NCBI GenBank assembly: GCA_037962975.1
Contig: CM075669.1
Span: 250,765,351-250,829,350, forward strand
Direction: 5' to 3'
DNA: 64,000 nt
Source of the DNA: Clitoria ternatea
Lineage: Eukaryota; Streptophyta; Magnoliopsida; Fabales; Fabaceae
A model generated the notes under the pieces. It worked only from the letters and a program-made list of their open reading frames with translations, was not told where the DNA came from and ran no database searches. The number at the start of each line of letters is the position of its first letter. The stretch's first letter is position 1. Shown here piece after piece: positions 11,650-21,271 of the stretch. A program made the position numbers and the translations under genes.

Positions 11650-13183
11650 TCATTCAATGATGATTATTTCGGGCTATGATTAAAGCACCGCCCCCAGCAA
11701 AACCTTCGGTGATCATGTCAATCACCTCATGTCGACCTTTCCTTTGTTGCTGGAGCATACCGTTCTTCTGAGCACCCTCACTGATAACAACTCCTTTCTG
11801 CTTGTCAGCAGCAGTGTATCTCTTGACTGGAGCACGACTATTATCGCCTTCATCATTGTGGTCATGACCTCGCTTCTTCATCCGCTCTGGCTCATCTAGG
11901 GACTTCTTCTTAAAGAGATATTACTTTAACTTTCCCTCTCGAATAAGGGTCTCTATAGTATTCTTCAACGTCTTGCATTCGTCAATGTAGTGGCCAACTT
12001 GCTCATGGAAACCGCAATACTTACGTGGGTTCCTAGGCCTTTTCAGTGGAGCTGGTCTCCTAATCCCATACACGCTAAGTGTAGGCCATCTGACCTCCCT
12101 TAAGATCTAGGAGTGCTTAGCGTTCAGCGGTGCGTAGTTGCTAAAAGAAGCCACCCGTCTCTCCTACTATTGGGGTCGAGGGCCCCTGAAACCATCCCTC
12201 TGGAAATGCCTGTCCGGCCTCACCCTCTCCTTATCTCTTCGTGGTTGAGGTGAGAGAACTGGTGATTTAGCCTGAGCCACTGTGGCTTCCAGGTGCATCT
12301 TTATACCCACATACTTTGAAGCCTTCTTCCAAATTTCTTTAAACATTATCGGAGGACTCTTTGCCAAAGAAAGGGCAAAAGTTGATCCAGGCTGGAGGGC
12401 CTCAATGACGATATACAGCTGAACGGCTTCTGTGAGATTGGGCACAATGGCTGCCTCCTTATAGAACCTCTTCAGAAACTCCTTAAGAGATTCGCTCTTC
12501 CCTTGCCTAATCTGGGCCAAGGTGTGAGACGTCCTGGGGACATCCCTGGAAATGATAAAATGGTTCTCGAAAGCCATTGCCATCTCCTCCCAGGGGTCTA
12601 TTGAGCCAGAAGGTAGCCCCTTGAACCAGCTAAGGGCCTCCTCCATCAGGGTACGTGGGAACATCCTGCACATCAAATCTTCATCCACTCCTAAGTACAT
12701 AGCTTTATAAACGTAAGCATTGAGATGCTTAGTGGGGTCAGTTTCTCTGTTATACTTCCCAATGGAGAGTGGTTGAGTTGTCTACAAGTCTCTGGGAATA
12801 GGCATGCTCATTAATCTCTTGGAAAAAGGGACGTTGAGCTTATACGCTCCAGGAGTCGCTGCCATTGACTTCTTCTTCCTTCCATTGACTCCATCACCCG
12901 AGTCTTAGGTCTTCTCCCTCTCCTCATATATAGGGATCTTTAAATACTAGAGAGTCGTAGATTTCTCTCTTCCAGTAGTGTGGTGAGTCTCCTCAGTCTA
13001 AGATACCACCTTCTCTTCGGTCTGTCTCCTTTCCCTCCTTAACTCCACGAGCTCCTCTCTAAGCTGCCTTATGACCTCATCACGAGGAACTAAAACCATT
13101 GTGGGTATCACCTTCCTCGAGCTGACTCCAGGAGATTCAAAGAGAAGTCTCTTATTAACATATTGGTTAGTCACATCCTCCAT
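11650..13183 (-). pseudogene. Element B gag, decayed
   Basis: The N-terminal region is at 13183-12998, with a charged helical segment rich in Glu/Arg. After breaks, the conserved capsid-like region is open at 12700-12167, with LSWFKGLPSGSIDPWEE and LAQIRQGKSESLKEFLKRF motifs typical of retrotransposon gag (Retrotrans_gag family). A CGFHEQVGHYIDEC zinc-knuckle-like motif lies near 12000. The frame runs on to about 11654 and then joins the reverse transcriptase without an intervening protease. Gag would form the particle that packages element RNA. Confidence 0.85.
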
Positions 13184-13261
13184 GTGACCCTCAACAAACT
13201 CACGTCCATTACCCTTTATAGATGACTACTGAACCTCTATAAAAAGTGGGAATAACTTTAA

Positions 13262-13283
13262 CGAGTCCCACTAGGCGTGCCAA
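13262..13283 (-). other. Element B primer-binding site
   Basis: On the minus strand this reads TTGGCACGCCTAGTGGGACT directly after the 5' LTR ending CCA. This is the usual position for tRNA priming of minus-strand DNA. The tRNA was not identified. Confidence 0.75.
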
Positions 13284-13914
13284 TGGACTACTCTAATCCG
13301 GGGTCAAAGATCCAGAGTGGGGACCAGCCTCTAAAGTCAAGGATAGAAGTGTTTGTATACTGGTACAGTGGGTATCTGGTATTATGTTCCAAACTCTCAG
13401 TGGGAGAATCCGGTCTTATTGTCTTAGAGATCCTACACACCAAGCTTTCACGTTGAAGATGAGCAAAAGATGGTGTCACCTGTGAAGATTCTCCGACGCT
13501 CAAGTCAGTGAAACAGAATAAGCATTCTAGGGGATTTGAGCAATGTAATAGTAAATAAAGAGTAAGAATAGCGTAACCTCTTTTGAGTGTGAGAATCGAC
13601 TATTTATATGTGAGCATGGAGAATGAATCATCAGGTTTAGCCAGGGGACAAATAGTACACTGCTCAGTGTATAATTCTGACACTCGACGCGGAAGAGTCG
13701 CGTCTCCCGTGAATCCCCCTTGTGGGTGTACCTTGTACCTTCTGTCGGGTGACGTGGATACTTTCCAGTGTGCAAAATGTGAACCTGGGCAATCCAATAT
13801 TAAGAGCGTCTCACATGGACTTACGGTCCGGAGTTGTACATGTAAGACCGGTAGCTTAGTAAGGTCAAATGAAATTACATCACTACCCTGGGTACTGGTA
13901 TCGAGACCGAATCA
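13284..13914 (-). repeat. Element B 5' LTR
   Basis: This 631-bp LTR starts TGG at 13284 and ends ATCA at 13914 on the plus strand, followed by ATCTT. It contains the conserved CTCAAGTCAGT block (13478-13509). A minus-strand TATA box (ATATAAATAG, complement of about 13600-13609) would drive gag-pol transcription from near 13570. Confidence 0.88.
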
Positions 13915-14040
13915 ATCTTGTATTTTATTTTCACACTTGTCTTGTGTAATCGCTTAATAAAATGAATACTCTTTTTGCTGCCTTGAATCTTTTGTTGTTG
14001 ATTTATTTTTCTTTGTTGATCGGTCCTTGAGTTTCATGAT
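13915..14040 (+). terminator. Element A sequence behind its antisense ORF, with poly(A)-like signal
   Basis: This is element A sequence displaced from its ORF by insertion of B. TTAATAAAATG near 13955-13966 is a plausible polyadenylation signal for the plus-strand ORF that ends at 3913, about 65 bp away once B is removed. No coding sequence is seen. Confidence 0.45.
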
Positions 14041-15020
14041 GTATTTGCTGAGGGATTGATTCCACACTTGGACTTTAAAAGATTCAGAGCGTATTTGTCG
14101 AGGGATCGATTCTGTGTTTGGACTTTAAGATTGAGAGCGTATTTACCGAGGGATCGATTTCGCACTCGGACTTTTAGTACTTAAATAATTTTTAAGTTTC
14201 CAATCGTATTTACCGAGGGATCGATTCCGAGCTTGGACTTTTAGCACTTAAACGATTTTTAAGTTTCCAGTCGTATTTGTTGAGGGATTGATTCCATGCT
14301 CAGGCTTTAAGATTGAGAGAGTATTTGTCGAGGGATCGATTCCGCGCTCGGACTTTTAGTACTTAAATGATTTTTAAGTTTCCAATCGTATTTGCCGAGG
14401 GATTGATTCCGCACTCGGACTTTTAGTATTTAAACGATTTTTAAGTTTCTAGTCGTATTTGCCGATGGATTGATTCCGCGCTCAGACTTTAAGATTGAGA
14501 GTGTATTTGTCGAGGGATCGATTCTGAGCTCAGACTTTTAGTACTTAAAATGATTTTTAAGTTTCCAGTCATATTTGCCGAGGGATTGATTCCACGCTCA
14601 CGCTTTAAGATTGAGAGAGTATTTTCCAAGGGATCGATTTCGCGCTCGGACTTTTAGTACTTAAACGATTTTTAAGTTTCCAGTTGTATTTGTCGAGGGA
14701 TCAATTCCGCTCTTGGACTTTTAGTACTTAAATGATTTTTAAGTTTCTAGTCGTACTTACCGAGGGATTGATTCCACGCTCGGACTTTAAGATTGAGACT
14801 GTATTTGTCGAGGGATCGATTATGCGCTTGGACTTTTACTACTTAAACGATTTTTAAGTTTCCAGTCGTATTTGTCGATGGATCGATTCTGCGCTCGGAC
14901 TTTAAGATTTAGAGCGTATTTGCTGAGGGATCGATTCCGCGCTCAGACTTTTAGTACTTAAAGGATTTTTAAGCTTCAAATCATATTTTCCGAGGGATCA
15001 ATTCTGTGCTCGGACTTTTA
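14041..15020. repeat. Element A tandem array, about 17 units of two alternating lengths
   Basis: Every unit carries GTATTTGYCGAGGGATCGAT followed by TCCGCGCTCGGACTTT. Units then end either with AAGATTGAGAG (short, about 48 bp) or TTAGTACTTAAACGATTTTT plus AAGTTTCCAGTC (long, about 67 bp). The order from the left is roughly S S L L S L L S L S L L S L S L plus a partial unit. CCGAG and CTCGG within each unit can pair around a central ATCGAT. Amplified tandem repeats between pol and the 3' LTR are described for Retand-type elements. No coding sequence is seen. Confidence 0.92.
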
Positions 15021-15199
15021 AATAGGCTTTGTTTCTCGACTGAATAATGCAGAAAATCTTTATTGAGAGAAAACGGGGGGCCTCATTAAAACCTCCCGAG
15101 AGAAAAACCCAGTGGGAAAAAAACCTCTCAGGTAGGAAAAAGAGTGCCCTGGTTTACAATGATTAGCTGAAATAAAACTTCAAATGAGTCGCTTCCATG

Positions 15200-16480
15200 T
15201 TCTAGGCAGCTCATTTCCTGATAACTCTTCCAAATGATATGCACCTCTTCTAAGCGCTTCTCTGACTCGGTATGGGCCCTCCCAAGAAGGAGCGAGTTTG
15301 TCTTCCTATCTTGGTCTTTTATTGTTATCTACAGTTTGTAGAACAAGGTTACCCTTATGAAAGGGTCGGGGTCAGAGAATTGAGCTCTATCGTTGGGCCG
15401 ACTTTTACTTGGCTGCCTGTATCTTCACATATGCCACTTCTCGATCCTCCATACTGAGATCTAAGTCTTCCCGTCTTACTTTGTCATATGAATCTTCATC
15501 GTAAGTAAGGCGTCAGAAAGTAGGTTCTCCCAAATCAACTGGTAACATGGCATCGGCCCCATATGTAAGTTGGAAAGGAGTCTCATGGGTCAATGAATGT
15601 GGGGTAGTGTGATAGGCCTACAATGCTATATGCAATTCTTCCTCCCATCTGCCTTTGGTTTATCCGAGTCGTCTTTTGAGCTCTTGGAGGATGATTTTGT
15701 TTGCTGCTTAGGCCTGCCATTGGTCTGTGGGTGCTCTACAGAGGAAAACTTTTGTTTGATGCCCAGATTCTCACAGAACTCTACAAAACCTTTGTCCGTG
15801 AACTGCCGGCCATTGTTTGAGATAATAGTGTAGGGGAGTTTGTGTCGACAGATGATGTGCTTCTAAGTAAAAGTCTATACTTTAGCTGCAGTGATGGTTG
15901 CGAGAGCTTCGACTTTAATCCATTTAGTGAAAAAAGTCTATTGCTACCAAGAGGAGTTTGAATTGTCATTTCCCTAGGGGAAAAGGGCCCAGGATGTCCA
16001 TCCCCCAAGTGTCGAAGGGCCAGGGGACAAAATTATACACAATGGTTCAAGGTGGCTGTGGATCCGATTGGCATTGCATTGACATGAGTTACACTTTTTG
16101 ATGAACTCAAAACAGTCAGCTCACAGAGTTGGCCAAAAGTACCCCGCTCGGAGGATCCGGGCGGCTAAGGGACGAACTCCTCTATGAAGGCCGCAGATTC
16201 CCGAGTGCAATTCTCGTATGACATAGTTGGCTTGTTTTTCATTTAGGCACTTTAGAAGAGGCACGGTAAAACCCCTCTTATAGAGTTTTCCGTCTAGCAA
16301 GGTGTAATTGGCTACTTCAACTTCTAACTTTTTGGCTTATTGGCGATCTTCCGGGAGAATTCCCTGTTTAAGAAAATCAACAATAAGGGTAATCCATGTA
16401 TTTACAATTGGAGTTTCACTTACCTGGTGAATATGCTGGGCTTCCTAGATCGTGGGCTCTTCTAGGATGACCTGAACAAT
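15200..16480 (-). pseudogene. Element A integrase, heavily decayed
   Basis: The minus-strand translation shows H-x-G-x-C-G-L-H and KKCNSCQC (zinc-binding region, about 16090-16200), FTKWIKVEALATIT (about 15890), NNGRQFTDKGFVEF (about 15790) and SSVEHPQTNGRP (about 15740). Frameshifts and stops are frequent, and the C-terminal half is hardly readable. It lies between the second RNase H and the tandem array, as expected. Confidence 0.8.
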
Positions 16481-16539
16481 CGTCTTAAGATTTCCTACCT
16501 TTACCGTGCTGGCAAGCTTGAAGAGTATGTCTGCACGTT

Positions 16540-18110
16540 CATTCATTAGTCACGGGACGTGGATGATTCGAAAGTGCTTTAAGTCCTTTACTATCTCGTT
16601 TACCCGGGTCAGGTATTTTGCCAAGGTCAGATCTTTAGCTTGGTATGACCCCTCAATCTGTCGAGCCACCAGCTGGGAATTGGTCTTTGCTTGGATGCAC
16701 CGAGCACCTAAGTCGATGGCTATTCGAAATCCAGCGATGAGAGCTTCGTATTTCGCCTGATTATTGCTAGCCTTAAATTGGAACCTCAATGATTCTTCGA
16801 CTACTAAGCCGGTCAGAGATTCTAACACAACACCGCTCCACTACCTTTCATGTTGGAGGATCCATCTACCGAAAGTGTCCATAGTCTATGCTCTACGTCA
16901 TAGTCATCTTTGTCTTCTCCCAGTTCTACTAAAAAGCACGCCAGTACTTGGGCTTTAATGGGTCCTCGTGATTTATACCGAATTCCGTACTCGGATAATT
17001 CTACAGCCCAGGCCACCATGCTACCCGTAAGTTTTGGCTTCTGGAGAATTTTCTCGAGTGGTTGGTCAGTTCTTACTACCACCTGGTGGCTATGGAAGTA
17101 AGGGCGAAGTCATCTTGCGGCTACAACAAGGCTGTATGTAAACTTTTTGACCCTCTGGTATCAGGCTTCAGCTCCTTGTAGTGTTTTACTGGTGAAGAAA
17201 AGTGGCCTCTGGACTGGGCCGTCTTCTTGAACTAGAACTGAGCTTACCGCCTCGGCTCCTGCAGAAAGGTAGAGAATCAATTTCGACCCCGCCTCTGGCC
17301 GTGTCAGGATTGGTGGGGATGTGAGGTAGGCTTTTAAGTCTTGGAATGAGTCTATCTTCTTTAGCACTTTGTAGAACGACATCGACTTCTCAGCAAATTT
17401 TGAGAGAAATCGGGAGATAGTTGCGATCCACCCGGTGAGGCGTTGTACGTCTTTAATACTTTGAGGACTCCGCATATCTAGTATGGTCTGACACTGATCC
17501 AGGTTGGCTTCAGTACCTCTCTAGGTAAGCATGTACCCTAGAAATTTCCTCATTAGACCCTGAAAGAGCATTTCTCGGTGTTCAATTGCATGTTGTGTTT
17601 GCGCAGCTTGGTGAATGTTTCTTCTAGGTCTTGTACATGTAAGTCTATCTGCTTAGTTTTTACTACCATATCATTGACGTATATTTCCATGTTTCTTCCT
17701 ATCTACTTGGCGAAGATTTTGTCCATTAGCCTCCATTAAGTGGCCCCTACATTTTTTAGGCTGAAAGGCATCACTGGGCAGCAATAATTTACTCCGCCTG
17801 TGATGAACGTTGTCCTCTCCTCGTCTTTAGGGTCTATTCTGATTTGATTATACCCTGAGTATCCATCCATGAAGCTTAAAATCCTGTACCCTGACGTACC
17901 ATCCACCAAATGGTCAATGCTAGGTAAAGGATAGGGATCTTTGGGATATACCTTGTTTAGGTCGGTGAAATCCGCACACATCCGCCATTTTTTGCTCTTT
18001 TTTTTACCATGACCATGTTCGACAGCCATGTTGGGTATTTGACCTCTCTAATAAATTTGGCGGACACTAGCTTGTCTGACTCTTCTTTGACTGCATGCTT
18101 TCGGTCAGGG
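16540..18110 (-). pseudogene. Element A reverse transcriptase and dual RNase H, decayed
   Basis: The reverse transcriptase is open at 18029-17736 with WRMCADFTDLNKVYPKDPYP, SFMDGYSGYNQI and MPFSLKNVGAT. The catalytic Tyr-Val-Asp-Asp position at 17670-17681 reads Tyr-Val-Asn-Asp, a loss of the first catalytic Asp. The first RNase H spans about 17475-17100 (FFTSKTLQGAEA). The second, archaeal-type RNase H starts near 16890 (SVDGSSNMKGSGA) and continues at 16828-16550 (FKASNNQAKYEALIAG). This enzyme would copy element RNA into DNA; the copy is inactive. Confidence 0.88.
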
Positions 18111-18437
18111 CCCATCTTTCGAGGTCATTGGGACACGGGTTTGGCATCTGGCTCAACATTGAGGGATTGACAGATTACAACAAGCTCAATGTCGGGCATG
18201 TCAGTAGGGCTCTAAGTGAATAGGTCTACGTTCGCTCTCAACAGGCTGACTAGGGCCTCTTCTAGGCCTAGGTTGAGAATAGCGTTGATCTGTGTGAATT
18301 GGCCGGGGGTTGACCCGACTTGAATGAGCTTGAGTGATTCTATCGGTTGAGGTCTCTCATATTCTCCATCGTCCCAAGGGTCGAAACTTGTCTCCACGTC
18401 TTCCTCAATAATAAACGTCGACTTGGGGCGGCGGCTC

Positions 18438-18950
18438 TCATAGTAACATACCTAGGCCACTTCTGGGTCTGCTCTGACAGCTCCTACTCTGCCATGTCCG
18501 AGCGGAAACTTCATGGTTAGGTGCATGGTGGAGACAACAACACCTAAGGCATTGAGCGAAGGTCGTCCCAGCAGTGCGTTGTAGGAGCTGGGGAAACCCA
18601 CCACTAGGAACCTGGCCATAATTGTGCGGCAATTTTTTCTGACTCCAAAAGTGGTCCTCAAATTGATGCATCCTGAGACCTGCACAGAATCACCAGAAAA
18701 GCTAAGCAAAGCTCTATCATACTTTTTCAATCGGCAGGTAGGGAGACCCATTGTTTGGTATGCTTTCCAATGCAGAATGTCTGTTGAACTCCCTTGGTCT
18801 ATAAGCACTCGTTCTACCATAAAATCTTTGACCCCCTATAGTGACTACCATCGGTTCGTCTCGATTCGGTCCGCCCTTGGGAAAGTCTGTCCTATCGAAT
18901 GTGATGACTGCCAAGTCTGGGTGTTCCTGTAATAAATTTACTTGTCCCAC
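18438..18950 (-). pseudogene. Element A aspartic protease region, decayed
   Basis: Two overlapping frames cover the region: 18950-18717 (DLAVITFDRTDFPKGG) and 18820-18452. The latter has the active-site-like motif VLIDQGSSTDIL, where Asp-x-Gly is expected for a retroviral-type aspartic protease, and further on SSYNALLGRPSLNALG. A frameshift near 18800 separates the two parts. A linker segment open at 18397-18212 connects to the reverse transcriptase. The protease would cut the gag-pol polyprotein. Confidence 0.85.
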
Positions 18951-18999
18951 TTGACGTGACCAATGTGCACGGGCACCTGGGAAGCCCCTTGAGATGGTA

Positions 19000-20261
19000 T
19001 GTATGACCCGTTGTCTGTCTCCCCTATCTCCTATAGGTCTCGGGGATCGAGAGCGGGGGGCTCGCGATCGGTCTTGAGTTTGGAGTTCAACTTGGTCAGG
19101 ATGCTCCCTTTTTTTTTCTAAAATCCTTCTCTGGGTGTGTCATATTTCCCGGCGATAAACCTCGTCAGGTGTCTTTATCGAATTAAGTGCTCTATCTGAT
19201 TACGGAGAGATCGATAATGTTCAGTTCCATGGTCGTAGGCCCTATGGAATTCATAGAACTTAGACGTGTCTGACCCCTTGGGACCCTCCCCTGGGGGCGG
19301 GAGTGCGAAGAGTCCCGTGTTGTAGACTTCATGTGGAATCTGATCGCGTCGGTCCTTCAGTGGTGTAAAGCTTGTGTAAATGGGAGTGATGTAGGCATCA
19401 ACATGTCTCTCTCGGTTTCTCCTAGGGCTTCTCCTTTTCAGCTCGAGGCAACGATTGACTCGTTCGGTGGGGTTGGTTCGATCGGCTTCATGCTCATTGA
19501 TAGCAATGTACCGGGACGTTCTCGCTCGGAAGTCATCCATGTCAAGTGGTGGTTTCTTGGTTAAGGAGTTGGCAAATTTCCCTGAGCGCAAGCCAGTTTG
19601 TATGGCATGTAGCGCCACTTCCAGGCTAAGAGTATTGTTTTAGGGTTTCTCCTGGAAGCTAGCGTAGATTCACTAGGTTGTGCGATGTTTGCTATACAGC
19701 CCTGCTGGTGGAAAACTGACTGAGGAATTTCTTGCTTAGGTCAGAAAAACTGGCTACGCTCTTCAGAGGGAGATGGGAGAACCATTAGAGCACTGACTTG
19801 GTCAACATGGTGGGGAAAGTCTGACAAAAAAGGGAATCGGATGCCTCTGTCACTAGCATAGTATTGGTGTATATGGTGAGGTGGTCTTCTGGGTCGCCTT
19901 TACCATCGTATTTCTCTATTGATGGGGGTTTGTAATTGAGGCTCATAGTGGGAGTCTCCATGATTGGGTCGGTCCAGGGATATGCAGCGAAAGGTAGCTC
20001 GGGTTTGTATTTAACTGTCTTTGTCTGGTATGAGGTCTGGCCAGTGGCCCTCTGATGGGTAGATCATCCAGCATTATGGCTGGAGGCCTCACGCTCGCCT
20101 CCCTTTTGTCCTTTGAGTTCTACGTTCTTCTGTTGCAGGTTGGCGACTGTCTTTTGTAAGGTTTCCACCATGTTAGTGAGATGCTACACCTGATCATCAT
20201 GATCGGAGGGCCCCTAGTGTCTGCTGCCTTCCTCATGTCCCGTGTTCTGGGTGTTAACCAT
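19000..20261 (-). pseudogene. Element A gag, decayed
   Basis: The first minus-strand ATG after the primer-binding site is at 20261 and is followed by a stop within about 15 codons. Farther on, a gag-like segment is readable (about 19980-19640: KYDGKGDPEDHL, then a capsid-like LKQY region), and 19618-19175 is open. The latter contains a Tyr-rich variant of the zinc-knuckle-like motif (FYEFHRAYDHGTEHYRSLRN) seen near the end of Tat gags, in which the expected Cys residues are changed. Arg-rich sequence follows to about 19000. Confidence 0.8.
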
Positions 20262-20317
20262 GATCAGAATTAGGATTAGGGTTTGAAAAAGGGTGGTGTA
20301 GGATTCGTTTTACTAGA

Positions 20318-20338
20318 CCCTACGGTGGGCGCCAAAAT
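20318..20338 (-). other. Element A primer-binding site
   Basis: On the minus strand the sequence after the LTR is TTTGGCGCCCACCGTAGGGT. A TGGCGCC start immediately behind the 5' LTR is typical for tRNA-primed plant gypsy elements and fixes the orientation. The tRNA was not identified. Confidence 0.8.
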
Positions 20339-20575
20339 GTTCACACAAAGAGTAGCTTAGGCACCAAACCCTAGAGGATTCCCCTAGGATTAGGTCTATT
20401 AATTCCCAATATGTATCATTTGGCTCCCATCATACGTCTATGATTCGTATATAAATCTAGGTTACAAGACGGACCTGACCCATTAAGCTACAACCTGAAC
20501 TAACTAGCCTCCCCACAACGTGGAGAGATTGGACCATGTGGTGGGGACCACCCCTCCTATCTCCTGGAGGGAACA
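20339..20575 (-). repeat. Element A 5' LTR
   Basis: This 237-bp LTR runs from TGTTCACACAAAG to GGAGGGAACA and is followed by the ATATA duplication (20576-20580). It is about 93% identical to 699-936 by eye; nearly all differences are C/T or G/A changes. Confidence 0.93.
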
Positions 20576-20856
20576 ATATACACACAATGTATTAAAAATA
20601 ATTAGATTATGTAAATAAGGAAATAAATTATGAGTCCAAGTGAACTATATCTATATAGTTTGTGCTCCAATTGCAGTCTCAAGGATGAATCCATGAGAAT
20701 ATTTGGTAAAACGAATTTTTTTAAGTACATTCTACTGCCAACTTGTCAAGTTAGATTTTTAAAAATCTATAAAAAAAAAACTCTAACCTATATAGTTCTC
20801 ATTGGATTTCTAGATTTCTTTTTTAGTCACAAGCATTGTTAATTGACTCAAATTTA
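20576..20856. other. Intergenic AT-rich sequence
   Basis: No gene or recognisable repeat is seen. Short open stretches here lack codon structure. Confidence 0.5.
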
Positions 20857-21032
20857 GGGGGTGTTTGGTTTACAGTTGGGGAAACGAAGTTAAGTTAAAG
20901 TGAAAAATTTAAAGGTTGATATTAATTCTTCACGCCGTTGGAAACAATCAAAATTCTGTTGACCCGTAGGATCTAAAAGTTACCCCACTTAACGGAAAAA
21001 TCTCCGTTGGAAAGCAGTTAGCAAACAAGCTC
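20857..21032. mobile_element. Small Tourist/PIF-like MITE (176 bp)
   Basis: Ends GGGGGTGTTTGGTT (left) and GCAAACAAGCTC (right) are imperfect inverted repeats, flanked on both sides by TTA, the target size expected for PIF/Harbinger elements. CCGTTGG (20936) and CCGTTGG (21004) lie inside. There is no coding capacity. The ends are divergent, so the class is tentative. Confidence 0.5.
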
Positions 21033-21271
21033 TTAGTGGATATTTATAGTGTAAAGGAACTAGTTCAATTCGTTATGCAATATAAATAAATATTACCAAG
21101 TCTCCGATACGTGCTCGATTGGATTCATACTGAAATAATAATAAAAAAAGGTGGACTAGGTCATGGTCATAATGATAACGTGGGTTTGGACTCGTGAAGC
21201 GGCTCTAACGTGGACTAAGTCTGATTCTTCTGTGAACAAAAACAGAAAGTGCACCTCAAAATGAAACCAAT

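Larger units (their letters stand above)
3936..13914 (-). mobile_element. Element B: Tat-type Ty3-gypsy retrotransposon nested in element A, protease region missing
   Basis: LTRs lie at about 3936-4500 and 13284-13914. ATCTT at 3931-3935 matches ATCTT at 13915-13919, a probable target duplication. The left edge is uncertain by 5 bp because the LTR consensus could also start at TGG 3941. B sits just behind the end of A's antisense ORF; joining the flanks restores an AT-rich 3' region with an AATAAA-like signal (about 13960). B has the same plan as A: gag-pol on minus, a repeat block (8228-8680) and a plus-strand ORF (5171-7880). The gag-to-reverse-transcriptase junction lacks a protease. Confidence 0.88.
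699..20575 (-). mobile_element. Element A: Tat/Retand-like Ty3-gypsy retrotransposon, minus strand, containing nested element B
   Basis: Two 237-238 bp LTRs (699-936 and 20339-20575) are flanked by ATATA duplications. The primer-binding site lies next to the right LTR, so the element reads right to left. The order from its 5' end is gag, aspartic protease, reverse transcriptase, two RNase H domains and integrase (about 20.26-15.2 kb), then a tandem array (14041-15020), then an ORF on the opposite strand (1730-3913). Dual RNase H, a repeat array and an extra antisense ORF are known traits of the Tat lineage (Retand, Grande type). About 17 differences by eye between the LTRs, nearly all transitions, point to an old, methylation-decayed copy. 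Without B it would be about 9.9 kb. Confidence 0.9.

Noticed and set aside
13527..13957. Several overlapping ORFs on both strands within the element B 5' LTR
   Set aside because: They are LTR sequence; similar frames appear in the other LTR without conservation.
14041..15020. CRISPR-like array appearance (regular repeats and spacers)
   Set aside because: The spacers are themselves repeated, units have two fixed tails, and this is a plant retrotransposon; it is a tandem array.
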